Assembly: GCA_934792465.1 (NCBI GenBank) | Contig: CAKVOK010000039.1 | Span: 1 to 34,550, forward strand | Source of the DNA: an uncultured Clostridia bacterium | GTDB taxonomy: Bacteria > Bacillota > Clostridia > RUG12999 | Direction of reading: 5' to 3' | DNA: 34,550 bases | Part shown: in pieces, positions 24,671 through 32,542 of the stretch | Layout of the letters: each line of letters opens with the position of its first letter | Position numbering within the stretch: position 1 is the stretch's first letter | Notes under the pieces: model-generated | Seen by the model: only the letters and a program-made list of their open reading frames with translations | Told to the model about the DNA's origin: nothing | Databases searched by the model: none | Translations under genes and position numbers: made by a program

Positions 24671-24707
24671 ATTAACGAAAATATAAAAAGGACGGAGATT
24701 TTCCGAT

Positions 24708-25385
24708 ATGGCTAAAAGAACTTCACTTACAGACAGACTGCTTCCCGATTATACAAGCGGTGAAGAAATAATGAATATGGTAACTCACATCGTCGGCGGT
24801 GCGCTCGGAATTACCGCGACTGCGCTGTGCGTGATATTCGCCGCACTTCATCACAATGTATACGGAGTGGTGAGCGGTGCGATATTCGGTGCGATGATGA
24901 TAATTCTTTATACAATGTCAAGCATATACCACGGGCTGAATCCGAAGAAGCTTGCAAAAAAGGTGTTCCAGGTTATCGACCACTGTTCGATATTTTTGCT
25001 GATTGCCGGAACATATACGCCGTTTACGCTCGTTACGCTGCGGCAGTATTCCACGGCGCTCGGCTGGACGGTTTTCGGAGTCATATGGGGCGTTGCATTC
25101 CTCGGAATTACGCTTAATGCAATCGATTTGAAAAAATACGACAAATTTTCGATTATCTGCTACGTAGCCATGGGCTGGTGCATAATATTCACGGCAAAAT
25201 ATATGCTGCCTTATATAGGAAAAGGCGGACTGAGCCTATTGATTTGGGGTGGCGTTGCCTACACAATCGGAGCGGTTTTGTATCGCATGGGCAGACGAAA
25301 AAGATATATACACAGCGTTTTTCATATTTTTGTTGTTATAGGAAGTCTGCTGCATTTCCTCTGCATTTTGTTTTATGTTATGTGA
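24708..25385 (+). CDS. Hemolysin III / PAQR-family membrane protein
   Basis: This 225-residue protein has about seven membrane helices. The PAQR/hemolysin III signature is present: SSIYHGL (H75), DHCSIFLLIAGTYTPF (D91, H92), and late histidines in IHSVFH (H202, H206). In the family these bind a metal, probably zinc, inside the membrane, and a ceramidase-like or membrane-stress role has been suggested. A GGACGGAG sequence lies about 10 bases before the ATG. The hemolysin name is historical, and toxicity should not be assumed. Its transcript ends at, or reads through, the hairpin at 25394. Confidence 0.9.
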   Translation: MAKRTSLTDRLLPDYTSGEEIMNMVTHIVGGALGITATALCVIFAALHHNVYGVVSGAIFGAMMIILYTMSSIYHGLNPKKLAKKVFQVIDHCSIFLLIAGTYTPFTLVTLRQYSTALGWTVFGVIWGVAFLGITLNAIDLKKYDKFSIICYVAMGWCIIFTAKYMLPYIGKGGLSLLIWGGVAYTIGAVLYRMGRRKRYIHSVFHIFVVIGSLLHFLCILFYVM

Positions 25386-25393
25386 ATAATTTT

Positions 25394-25442
25394 CTCCCTT
25401 GAACGCACAATAATTTATATTGACGTTCAGGGGGATTTTTTT
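25394..25442 (+). terminator. Terminator-like hairpin that contains the next gene's ribosome binding site
   Basis: The arms CCCTTGAACG and CGTTCAGGGG (about 25396-25405 and 25424-25433) pair with one wobble, and the T-run at 25436-25442 follows. The next ATG starts on the following base, 25443. The only Shine-Dalgarno available for it, AGGGGGA (25429-25435), is the 3' arm of the hairpin. The element should end the hemolysin III transcript and hide the start of the AI-2E gene. Confidence 0.75.
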
Positions 25443-26471
25443 ATGTTTAAAAGCCGTTATTTCAAAATTTTTGCAATATCCGTATTGTCGATTTCATTTT
25501 ATATGTTTTTGTGCAATATAAATTTCTTTTATTCGGCGCTGCTCAATCTCATATCCGTGTTGTCGCCCTTAATAACCGGGCTTATCCTGGCGTTTTTAAA
25601 TAATATTCTTATGGTGAGATTTGAAAAAATACTGAAAAACCGAGAAATAAGCCTGCTGCTGTCTGTTATGACGATTTTGCTGTTTATTGCGGCATTTATA
25701 TTTCTGATTCTGCCGGAACTGAAAAATGCGCTTTTTGCTTTGATAGAAAATTTTCCGTCATACGTACTACGCTTTAATAAGCTTGTCGGGAGCCTGAACG
25801 AACGGTTCGGGTTTTCTCTGCCGGAGTTTTCCGCTTCTCTGCCTTCGTCTGTTCTGAATACCGTGGGAATACTTAGCACCGTTTCCGGAATACTCTCCGC
25901 TTCCGTAAATATAATCATAGGGTTTATCCTTTCGGTTTATATACTTCTTGATAAGGAGCGTTTTTCGGAGATATGCCGGTCTGCGGCGAAAAAACTGTTC
26001 AAAAAGCGATATGCGGAGATTTTCAAACTTGCTTCCGTTTCGAATATTATTTTTACGAATTATATAATCGGTCAGCTTATAGAAGCACTTATTCTCGGCA
26101 TACTCACGCTTTCGGGTATGCTTATATTCCGCCTGCCGTATGCCATGATGATTTCGGGTGTTGTGTGCGTCACGTCACTTATTCCCGTGTTCGGTGCAGT
26201 CATAGGCGGTTTGGCGGGATTTCTGATTATACTTGCCGAACAGCCCGTAAAGGCGGTGTGGTTCATTATATTTCTGGCGTTGCTTCAGCAGATAGAGGGC
26301 AATCTGATATATCCCAAGGTTATGGGGAAATCCGTCGGACTGCCTGCCGCAGCCGTGATTGTCGCTGTTACGCTCGGTTTCGGAATTGCCGGAGTTGCCG
26401 GGATAATATTAAGCGTGCCGTCAGCATCCGTTATATACTATTATATATGGGACAGAAAAAATGGAAAGTAG
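25443..26471 (+). CDS. AI-2E family transporter (TqsA/PerM-like)
   Basis: This 342-residue membrane protein has about eight hydrophobic segments and the AI-2E family pattern: ILIGLVLAFL-type early helices (here ITGLILAFLNN), IIGFILSVYILLDKERF in the middle, YIIGQLIEALILGILT, and a late LLQQIEGNLIYPKVMGKSVG. Family members have been linked to autoinducer-2 export or Na+/H+ antiport; the substrate here is unknown. The start codon directly follows a terminator T-run and its ribosome binding site is in the hairpin arm, so expression may need readthrough or hairpin opening. No other promoter is visible in the 57-base gap. Confidence 0.87.
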   Translation: MFKSRYFKIFAISVLSISFYMFLCNINFFYSALLNLISVLSPLITGLILAFLNNILMVRFEKILKNREISLLLSVMTILLFIAAFIFLILPELKNALFALIENFPSYVLRFNKLVGSLNERFGFSLPEFSASLPSSVLNTVGILSTVSGILSASVNIIIGFILSVYILLDKERFSEICRSAAKKLFKKRYAEIFKLASVSNIIFTNYIIGQLIEALILGILTLSGMLIFRLPYAMMISGVVCVTSLIPVFGAVIGGLAGFLIILAEQPVKAVWFIIFLALLQQIEGNLIYPKVMGKSVGLPAAAVIVAVTLGFGIAGVAGIILSVPSASVIYYYIWDRKNGK

Positions 26472-26522
26472 AATACATTTTTTCTGTTGATTCGGTTAAA
26501 ATATTTCGTGGGAGGTGGAAAA

Positions 26523-26957
26523 ATGGCAGGAATAATTTTTGCGATTATAGCCGGCGGAGCAATGAGCATACAGGGAGTTATGAATACTCGGTTAAGTGAA
26601 AAAATCGGTCTGTACGAATCAAACGCATGGGTGCAGGGAATAGCGTTTGCTCTGTCCTTGCTTGCCGTGTGGATTCTCGGAAAAGGTGATTTTAAACAGC
26701 TTGGTTCCGTGAATAAATTTTATCTTTTCGGCGGCGTACTCGGAATTGTTATAACGGTTACGGTTATGCTTGCAATAGGCAAGCTTTCGCCGACGGTTGC
26801 GATAGGCGCAATACTGATTTCACAGCTCACGGTTGCGGCGCTTATAGATGCGTTCGGTTTTATGGGAAGTGAAAAAACGCCTTTTTTGTGGAACAAATAT
26901 GTGGGTCTTATACTTATGGTAGGCGGTATGCTGCTTTTTAAGTGGAAAATAAAGTAG
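26523..26957 (+). CDS. YdcZ/DUF606-type DMT membrane protein
   Basis: This 144-residue protein has about five membrane helices and resembles the short half-size DMT proteins of the DUF606/YdcZ group (IIAGGAMSIQGVMNTRLSEK near the start, a GAILISQLTVAALIDAFGF helix, and a C-terminal FKWKIK). Such half-transporters probably form dimers. I start at the ATG at 26523, which has GGAGG 7 bases upstream; an earlier in-frame start at 26487 has none. It lies 51 bases after the AI-2E gene and may share its transcript. The substrate is unknown. Confidence 0.85.
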   Translation: MAGIIFAIIAGGAMSIQGVMNTRLSEKIGLYESNAWVQGIAFALSLLAVWILGKGDFKQLGSVNKFYLFGGVLGIVITVTVMLAIGKLSPTVAIGAILISQLTVAALIDAFGFMGSEKTPFLWNKYVGLILMVGGMLLFKWKIK

Positions 26958-27037
26958 TCTAATTTACAAAAAAAGTAATAAAATAAAAAATCCCTCTGTA
27001 TAATATAGTAACGTAAATTATATTGAGGAGGATTACA

Positions 27038-28270
27038 ATGGAAAATATATATCAGGATATAGCCCGGCGTTCCGACGGCGATATATATATCGGTGTGGTA
27101 GGACCGGTAAGAACCGGAAAATCCACGTTTATCAAGAGATTCATGGATTTAAAGGTTCTTCCGAATATCGACAACGAATTTAAAAAGGAACGTGCGAAAG
27201 ACGAGCTGCCGCAGAGCGCAAGCGGAAAGACAATCATGACCACAGAACCGAAATTCATACCGAACGAAGCGGTAAGCATTTCGATTGACAAGGCAAAATG
27301 CCGTGTTAAACTGATAGATTGCGTCGGTTACATGGTAAAGGGTGCATTGGGAAGCGATGAGGACGGCAAGATAAGGATGGTAAAGACTCCGTGGAACGAC
27401 GAACCCGTCGCATTCGATACGGCCGCCGAAATAGGCACGAAAAAAGTAATTTCCGACCACTCAACAATAGGACTTGTTGTTACAACAGACGGCAGTATTA
27501 CGGATATTCCCCGTGAGGATTACGTAGAAGCGGAGGAACGTGTAATCTCGGAACTTAAGACAATCAATAAACCGTTCGTAGTGTTGCTGAACTGCGTAAA
27601 TCCGGGTACTTCCGCCGTGAAAAATCTGCAAAAGCAGATGAGCGAAAAATACGGAATACCTGTTAAACCGGTATCGTGCGAAACTCTCGATGAGGAAGAA
27701 ATGTCCGAAATCATGGAATCCGTATTATATGAATTTCCGCTGAAAGAAATAGGAATCAAACTTCCGAAATGGGTCGATGCACTCGAATATACACACCCCT
27801 TGAAAGAAAAAATATATGAGAGCCTGCGGAACGAATTGCAAAACGTAAATAAACTGCGTGAAGCAAAATCCGCAATAGAAAATCTCACCGCCATGGATTA
27901 TGTGAAAAATGTTGTTATTGATGATATGGACCTCTCAACGGGAGAAATCAAAGCGGAGATAACAACACCCGATGAGCTTTTCTATGAGATACTCAGCAGC
28001 AACACCGGATTTGAAATTACAGGCGAAGATACGCTTTTGAAGCTTCTTACGGAGCTTAAGGAGATTAAGCATAAATATGATAAGGTGGAATATGCCCTGA
28101 AAGAGGTTGACGCTAAGGGCTACGGAATAGTGTCGCCGACGCTCGACGAGCTTTCGCTCGAAGAACCGGAGATTGTGAAACAGGGAGGCAGGTTCGGCGT
28201 GCGGCTTAAGGCTTCCGCACCGTCAATACATATGATATGCAACAAACAGAGGTTCTTAAAAGCCGCATAA
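27038..28270 (+). CDS. spoIVA: Stage IV sporulation protein A, C-terminally truncated by an insertion
   Basis: SpoIVA is the ATPase that forms the base layer of the spore coat on the forespore surface. The N-terminal NTPase domain is complete: Walker A GPVRTGKST (22-30), KTIMTTEPKF, DCVGY, and HSTIGLVVTTDG. The middle domain runs normally to RFGVRLKASAPSIHMI. At that point full-length family members (about 490 residues) continue for some 80 more residues. Here the frame changes to CNKQRFLKAA and stops, giving 410 residues. The switch coincides with the direct repeat at 28232. GAGGAGG lies 6 bases before the ATG. A TATAAT hexamer is at 26999, but I could not assign the sigma factor. As read, the protein should be non-functional in coat assembly. 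Confidence 0.93.
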   Translation: MENIYQDIARRSDGDIYIGVVGPVRTGKSTFIKRFMDLKVLPNIDNEFKKERAKDELPQSASGKTIMTTEPKFIPNEAVSISIDKAKCRVKLIDCVGYMVKGALGSDEDGKIRMVKTPWNDEPVAFDTAAEIGTKKVISDHSTIGLVVTTDGSITDIPREDYVEAEERVISELKTINKPFVVLLNCVNPGTSAVKNLQKQMSEKYGIPVKPVSCETLDEEEMSEIMESVLYEFPLKEIGIKLPKWVDALEYTHPLKEKIYESLRNELQNVNKLREAKSAIENLTAMDYVKNVVIDDMDLSTGEIKAEITTPDELFYEILSSNTGFEITGEDTLLKLLTELKEIKHKYDKVEYALKEVDAKGYGIVSPTLDELSLEEPEIVKQGGRFGVRLKASAPSIHMICNKQRFLKAA

Positions 28271-28274
28271 AATG
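28232..28274 (+). repeat. Left 43-bp direct repeat, probable attachment site
   Basis: This 43-base sequence recurs at 34394-34436 in the same orientation, with only two differences (28242 A versus 34404 G, and 28261 A versus 34423 T). It begins ATGATATGCA inside the spoIVA codons for MI and ends at AAAATG. The premature spoIVA stop (28268-28270) is inside it. The position suggests an attL-type junction between host gene and inserted element. Confidence 0.85.
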
Positions 28275-28377
28275 GGAGTTTTCAAAAAGCACAGCCGCAC
28301 GGACAGTGGTAATTTCTGTATTTTGTGTAAACATCAAATCTTGTTCCAAAATGATGATATAGTTTATGTGGTTTTTT

Positions 28378-28409
28378 GGGGCTGAAAGCCGGATTTAGGC
28401 TTACAGCCC
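28378..28409. repeat. Two-tier inverted repeat near the left end of the island
   Basis: GGGCTG/CAGCCC (28378-28383 and 28404-28409) encloses a second stem, AAGCC/GGCTT, with a 7-base loop. On the plus strand it is preceded, not followed, by a T-run, so it is not a good terminator on that strand. On the minus strand it lies downstream of the protease gene and may stabilise that mRNA end. The rest of 28275-28474 shows no gene. Confidence 0.55.
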
Positions 28410-28474
28410 ATAGTTATAATATAGCGCAAAAAATGACGGTATGGAGGCGGGCACACTCTTGCTTTCTTAAATTG

Positions 28475-29761
28475 CTATTTTATTGCTGATTCATGTTTGA
28501 TATTTTCGATGTCCTTTGAGCAAAGGATTTTTTTCTCCAACAAGCTGTTTGCTGTATTTTCAAAAAAAGAATTGTTTAGTGCAATTATTTCTTTTGCTTT
28601 GAAATAATACTTCTCTATCTCGGTTGCAACAGCTTGTTCTTGCTTTTCCCTCAATTTGTCAGAATATTCACCATACTCTCCGTGCAAATAAAATCCTGAT
28701 GTACAATGGTTTACAATGAGGTCGTGTACGTTATCGAATGCATTTTCCAAATCCACGGAACAGCCTGTATCGCGAACTCCTAATTTTTGTTCAACCGCAG
28801 CTATACCGGCAAGCGAACTTATTATATTTATTTCCTTTTTTCTAAAAGAGTCGATGCAAGTACTGATGTTATATACGGTTCGCCCGCCAAATGTGTCATA
28901 ATTCGAACCAAACATGGAAGCAAGCGCAATACTTCCGGGATCTAACACTTCATGTGCCACAACATGCCCTGCTTCATGATATGCTACATTAATTAAATCA
29001 GATTTGGAAATTTCGTCAAAAGCGTTTTCTTCAAATGCCGATGCGGGAACATCAAATACCAAGCGCATGGCAGCTTTTAAGAAGTGAGGCATTTCTATGC
29101 ATTCCGCACTGTCAAATCCGGCATAAATACCGGCTTCGTTTATAATTGTTTCCAGCTCCGCACACGAACTGTGATTCATAATTTTTGCAATAGATTTGTA
29201 GTCCAAATCATCGGAAATTTTTTTATCGGACAGATAATGCTTAATAATCTGCTCGGCATCTTTTGTATTCGGCGTATCAACTTCGATAATTCTATCGAAT
29301 CTCCCGGCTCTTAACAATGATTTGGGTAAGCAGTTTAGGTTATTTGCCGTTGCTATTACCAAAACATTTTTATTTCTTACTTCATCAATACAGGATTGAA
29401 CTGTTACATATTCTTCGGAATCGGGATGCATTCTATCTCCGTTTGCGAACTTATCCATATCATCCAAAAAAACAATTGATGAAGACTCCTTTGCTGCTTT
29501 ATCAAAAATTTCTTTAATATATTTTACAAAATCTCCGTTTGGTTTGTCTTTTCTGCAAACAAAACATTTTATGCCGATTGCATCAATCAATGCACTCGCC
29601 ATTAAGGATTTGCCCACTCCCGGAACTCCGTGTATCAAAATCCCTATGGGCGGATTTATCCCAAGATTATCGTATTTTTCTTTGTTTATATAAATATCGG
29701 CAATTTGTTCAAGCTCTCTTTTTATTGATGTATATCCTATGATTTTATTAAATTCTTTCAT
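28475..29761 (-). CDS. Soluble FtsH-like AAA+ ATPase with M41 metalloprotease domain
   Basis: This 428-residue protein has an AAA+ module: Walker A GVPGVGKS (45-52), Walker B IVFLDD (96-101), an N-terminal-side sensor in VLVIATANN, and arginines in LLRAGRFDRIIE. A peptidase M41 domain follows, with zinc site HEAGH (262-266) and third ligand D337 in GCSVDLENAFD. All catalytic residues are kept. FtsH itself is about 600 residues or more and is membrane-anchored. Here the N-terminal membrane helices are absent, so it should be a cytoplasmic ATP-driven protease. It starts 24 bases after the PcfJ-like gene and forms a two-gene unit with it. It may degrade a specific partner or foreign protein. Substrate unknown. 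Confidence 0.85.
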   Translation of the reverse strand: MKEFNKIIGYTSIKRELEQIADIYINKEKYDNLGINPPIGILIHGVPGVGKSLMASALIDAIGIKCFVCRKDKPNGDFVKYIKEIFDKAAKESSSIVFLDDMDKFANGDRMHPDSEEYVTVQSCIDEVRNKNVLVIATANNLNCLPKSLLRAGRFDRIIEVDTPNTKDAEQIIKHYLSDKKISDDLDYKSIAKIMNHSSCAELETIINEAGIYAGFDSAECIEMPHFLKAAMRLVFDVPASAFEENAFDEISKSDLINVAYHEAGHVVAHEVLDPGSIALASMFGSNYDTFGGRTVYNISTCIDSFRKKEINIISSLAGIAAVEQKLGVRDTGCSVDLENAFDNVHDLIVNHCTSGFYLHGEYGEYSDKLREKQEQAVATEIEKYYFKAKEIIALNNSFFENTANSLLEKKILCSKDIENIKHESAIK

Positions 29762-29785
29762 TTTTATCTTCCTTTCAATATATTC

Positions 29786-31393
29786 TCAAAAAGGTAAATC
29801 CTCATCTTCGTACTCATCCCATTCAACATTATATCTTTTGCACCATTTTCGTATTGCAACGCATAAAGGTATGCTATTGCTTATATGACGATTATCATAT
29901 ATAATAGCCTGAGTTATTTTTTTATAACTTAATATATCAAATGAAATTGCAGCGATATAAATGCCGTATGACTTTATTACAATTGTCGGTTGATATCTTG
30001 ATTCCAAGCAATTGTGCATTATTTGTCCCGCTTTTTTGTAGTCGCTTGAAGTTACTAACCATTCAAATCTGTATCCGTCAATTTCACAGTCGAGTATTTC
30101 ATCGCAAGGTTCAAATCTGATTAACGACGGAAGAACGGATGAATAGTCACTATATGTGTATTTTGTACACAAACTCAACCAGTTTTTTCGCATGCGTTCC
30201 ATTTTTCTCACATCCTCTTTCATAGCCATATATCTGATTCCGTATACAGATAAACTATAAAAGTGCTTGCTCATTTGCCACATAACAACAGAACTGTTTT
30301 CATATTTAAACGCTTCATGTATAAAATCACTTATAACCGGATAACAGTTTATTTTTGCAAGTATAAAATAAATATGGTTAAATGACAGTATGCTATTAAA
30401 ATAATCAAGATTATTTATTGCATTATAAAGCTTTTTTATCTCATTGTGGTAAAATATCAGTCCGGGATTGGAAAGAATAATTGTACGTGCCGGCTCACCC
30501 GTTGGCAAATTTAACTGTTTGTATAAGGCAGGTATATTCTTAGCAAAGTGTAGTTTTTTCGCAATTGATTTAAACCCGGGAAATATCTTATATGATTCCA
30601 TACAAAATGGTATGGAATTATAAAACTCTTTATCATATCCGACAAACCTTGTGGCTATAACAAGATTTTCAAATGTAATTACCCGTGAATAAAATGCAAA
30701 TGCAGCGGTGCCTTTAAAAACTTTTTTAATATTCTTTCGTAATTTTTGGCTTGTTAATATTAAATTATACAGGATGCCGTTTCTGATGAAATCAGGATTT
30801 TCGGTTACATCTCTTACACAAACGATATTCCCTTTTTGATCTGTTATCCGGACATAAGTATGACCGCTATACATGTTAAATACGGTAGTTTCGTAATAAA
30901 CAAACGGTACGTTAAGTTCAATATCCTCGAACCAATCTGTATTTAACAATCCATCTACATTGTCTAATAAACAGGAAATTATTATTTTTCCATGTTTTTT
31001 AGTGATGGTAATGTTATAATAACGGGTAGCCTTTTTGCTTTCATTTTTGCAGCATGGACAATAACTTGTTTTATCTGCAAATAAGATTTTATTTATAAAC
31101 AGTCCGGAATTTTCACTTTCAAATAAAGACAGTTGCCCTAATCCCCATTGTAGTATTCTATCTCTGCTCATTTTTTTGGTTGATGCATTTTTTATAGGTA
31201 ATTCACCGTTACAATACGGGCATTTTATAACCGTGTAGAATAATGTTGCGGTTCCGTTATAATTGTTTATAGCCTTTGAATATTCTGATTGCTTACCTGA
31301 CAGTAATAAATCAAGAGCTTTTCGTATGTTAAGAGTCTGAGTTTTCTCTAATACTTCATAACCTATCGGAATTTGCAAATTGATTGTTCTCAT
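29786..31393 (-). CDS. PcfJ-like protein with N-terminal zinc-ribbon
   Basis: This 535-residue protein has paired CxxC motifs at C58/C61 (CPYC) and C112/C115 (CPCC), which form a likely zinc ribbon. The long middle part is unrecognised. The C-terminal 100 residues match the pattern of PcfJ-type proteins: a buried GQIMHNCLESRY (HNCL at 460-463), then an alternating strand region IVIKSYGIYIAAISFD. The tail is strongly acidic (DEYEDEDLPF). PcfJ proteins are found on conjugative plasmids and integrative elements, with no established biochemical activity. No other conjugation gene is present here. It is the first gene of a unit with the AAA+ protease, so it may be an adaptor or substrate of that protease. 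GGGAGGG precedes the ATG. Confidence 0.62.
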   Translation of the reverse strand: MRTINLQIPIGYEVLEKTQTLNIRKALDLLLSGKQSEYSKAINNYNGTATLFYTVIKCPYCNGELPIKNASTKKMSRDRILQWGLGQLSLFESENSGLFINKILFADKTSYCPCCKNESKKATRYYNITITKKHGKIIISCLLDNVDGLLNTDWFEDIELNVPFVYYETTVFNMYSGHTYVRITDQKGNIVCVRDVTENPDFIRNGILYNLILTSQKLRKNIKKVFKGTAAFAFYSRVITFENLVIATRFVGYDKEFYNSIPFCMESYKIFPGFKSIAKKLHFAKNIPALYKQLNLPTGEPARTIILSNPGLIFYHNEIKKLYNAINNLDYFNSILSFNHIYFILAKINCYPVISDFIHEAFKYENSSVVMWQMSKHFYSLSVYGIRYMAMKEDVRKMERMRKNWLSLCTKYTYSDYSSVLPSLIRFEPCDEILDCEIDGYRFEWLVTSSDYKKAGQIMHNCLESRYQPTIVIKSYGIYIAAISFDILSYKKITQAIIYDNRHISNSIPLCVAIRKWCKRYNVEWDEYEDEDLPF

Positions 31394-31421
31394 ATATTTT
31401 CCCTCCCTTCTTGATATAATT

Positions 31422-31437
31422 ATATCACATTATATGG
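31422..31437. promoter_or_regulatory. 16-bp perfect palindrome ahead of the PcfJ-like gene
   Basis: TGATATAATTATATCA is a perfect palindrome. It lies 28 bases before the PcfJ-like start codon, close to the ribosome binding site, and holds one of two TATAAT hexamers on the minus strand in this gap. It could be an operator of the WYL regulator encoded just upstream. The regulator identity is a guess. The -35 of this unit is not clear. Confidence 0.5.
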
Positions 31438-31464
31438 GGCAAAAATAGTACATCGGTATTTTCT

Positions 31465-31499
31465 GCTAAAAAATAAGGCATATCGTAATGATACGCCTT
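31465..31499 (-). terminator. Terminator after the WYL regulator gene
   Basis: On the minus strand the stem AAGGCGTATC/GATATGCCTT (31475-31484 and 31490-31499) has a 5-base loop and one wobble pair, followed by ATTTTTT. It separates the DUF262-WYL unit from the PcfJ-AAA+ unit, so the island has two transcripts. Confidence 0.82.
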
Positions 31500-31510
31500 T
31501 AAAGAAGATG

Positions 31511-32530
31511 TCAGCTACAGTATTTGTTCAGTATTTGTTCAACGCTGTCTTTGATTCGGTTTCGAATGTCTAACGGTTCGATTACCTCGATATGAAGACC
31601 GTATTGCATTGCCCAACAGAAAAAAGCCTCTTTATTGACAAAAACCGAAACCATACTCTCTTCATCATTTATTGTATGAATATGCACGTCTGAACCATAC
31701 CAATCTATCACCTGATCGATAATATAGTTCTTGGCTTTGAATTTTGCATGAATACTTTCTCCGGCGAACATATAGATATGCTCTGCCATATGTTTGGGAA
31801 GATTTATTTCTCCGCCGTTAATATCTTTTATGGGTTTCGCATAGCTGTTTAGAATTTCGATTTTCGTAATTCTGTCTACACGGTAATTTGAAAGGTTATC
31901 ATATTTATCATAGTTGCAAATCAAATAATATCTGCCGTTGGTTGCAACCATTTGGTAAGGGTTTACGATATATTTTTCCTCTCTTTTGGGATGAAGTTTT
32001 TTGTCGATGCCGTAGGAATTATAAATAAAAGCCACTTTTTTTCCTTGCGAAATTGCATCATTTAAAACATCAATAGTATAAAATAGTTCTTTGTTTTGCG
32101 GTTGATTTTCCGGCAAGTTACATATGTGTTTTACTTTTTTATCAAAATAAACATTTGAAAGACCTTTTAACTTTGCAATTAATTTTTTGCATTGATAGTA
32201 TGGGATTTGCTTTGAAAAAAGGAGACTGTCTATTAATAGTCTTAGTTCGGAATCATCAAATTCACGTGTTATGTACCAGTCGGTACATATAAAACTTTCT
32301 TCGCCGTTTTTATCCTTTTTGGGAATTTCAGTATACTCTATTCCGCAATCTAAGTCCAATAAGTTTATAAGGTTTCTTTTTACAGTCTTTCTGTCTATAT
32401 CCATACAGTATTCTTTTTTTAATTTTTCCATAATATCAGCTTGTGTCAAACGGTGATCCATATCGGAATACTTTTTTAAAATTTCTAAAATATTTATGCC
32501 GATCATTTTTTTAGGCGGTATTGTATACAT
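31511..32530 (-). CDS. WYL-domain transcriptional regulator
   Basis: This 339-residue protein has an N-terminal winged helix (about 10-70: ILEILKKYSDMDHRLTQADI, DRKTVKRNLINLLD) and a WYL domain (about 150-240), with the conserved GRYYLICNYD and NYRVDRITKIEI. A WCX-like C-terminal extension completes the usual layout. WYL regulators often sit beside antiphage systems and sense nucleic acid or nucleotides. GAGGAG lies 8 bases before the ATG. It starts 12 bases after the DUF262 stop, so the two are one transcript. It probably controls this island, including the second unit through the palindrome at 31422. Confidence 0.9.
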   Translation of the reverse strand: MYTIPPKKMIGINILEILKKYSDMDHRLTQADIMEKLKKEYCMDIDRKTVKRNLINLLDLDCGIEYTEIPKKDKNGEESFICTDWYITREFDDSELRLLIDSLLFSKQIPYYQCKKLIAKLKGLSNVYFDKKVKHICNLPENQPQNKELFYTIDVLNDAISQGKKVAFIYNSYGIDKKLHPKREEKYIVNPYQMVATNGRYYLICNYDKYDNLSNYRVDRITKIEILNSYAKPIKDINGGEINLPKHMAEHIYMFAGESIHAKFKAKNYIIDQVIDWYGSDVHIHTINDEESMVSVFVNKEAFFCWAMQYGLHIEVIEPLDIRNRIKDSVEQILNKYCS

Positions 32531-32542
32531 ATATAATTCTCC

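Noticed and set aside
28378..28409. Intrinsic terminator at the left end of the island
   Set aside because: No T-run follows the stem on the plus strand, and on the minus strand the stem is followed by As. It is kept only as a repeat.
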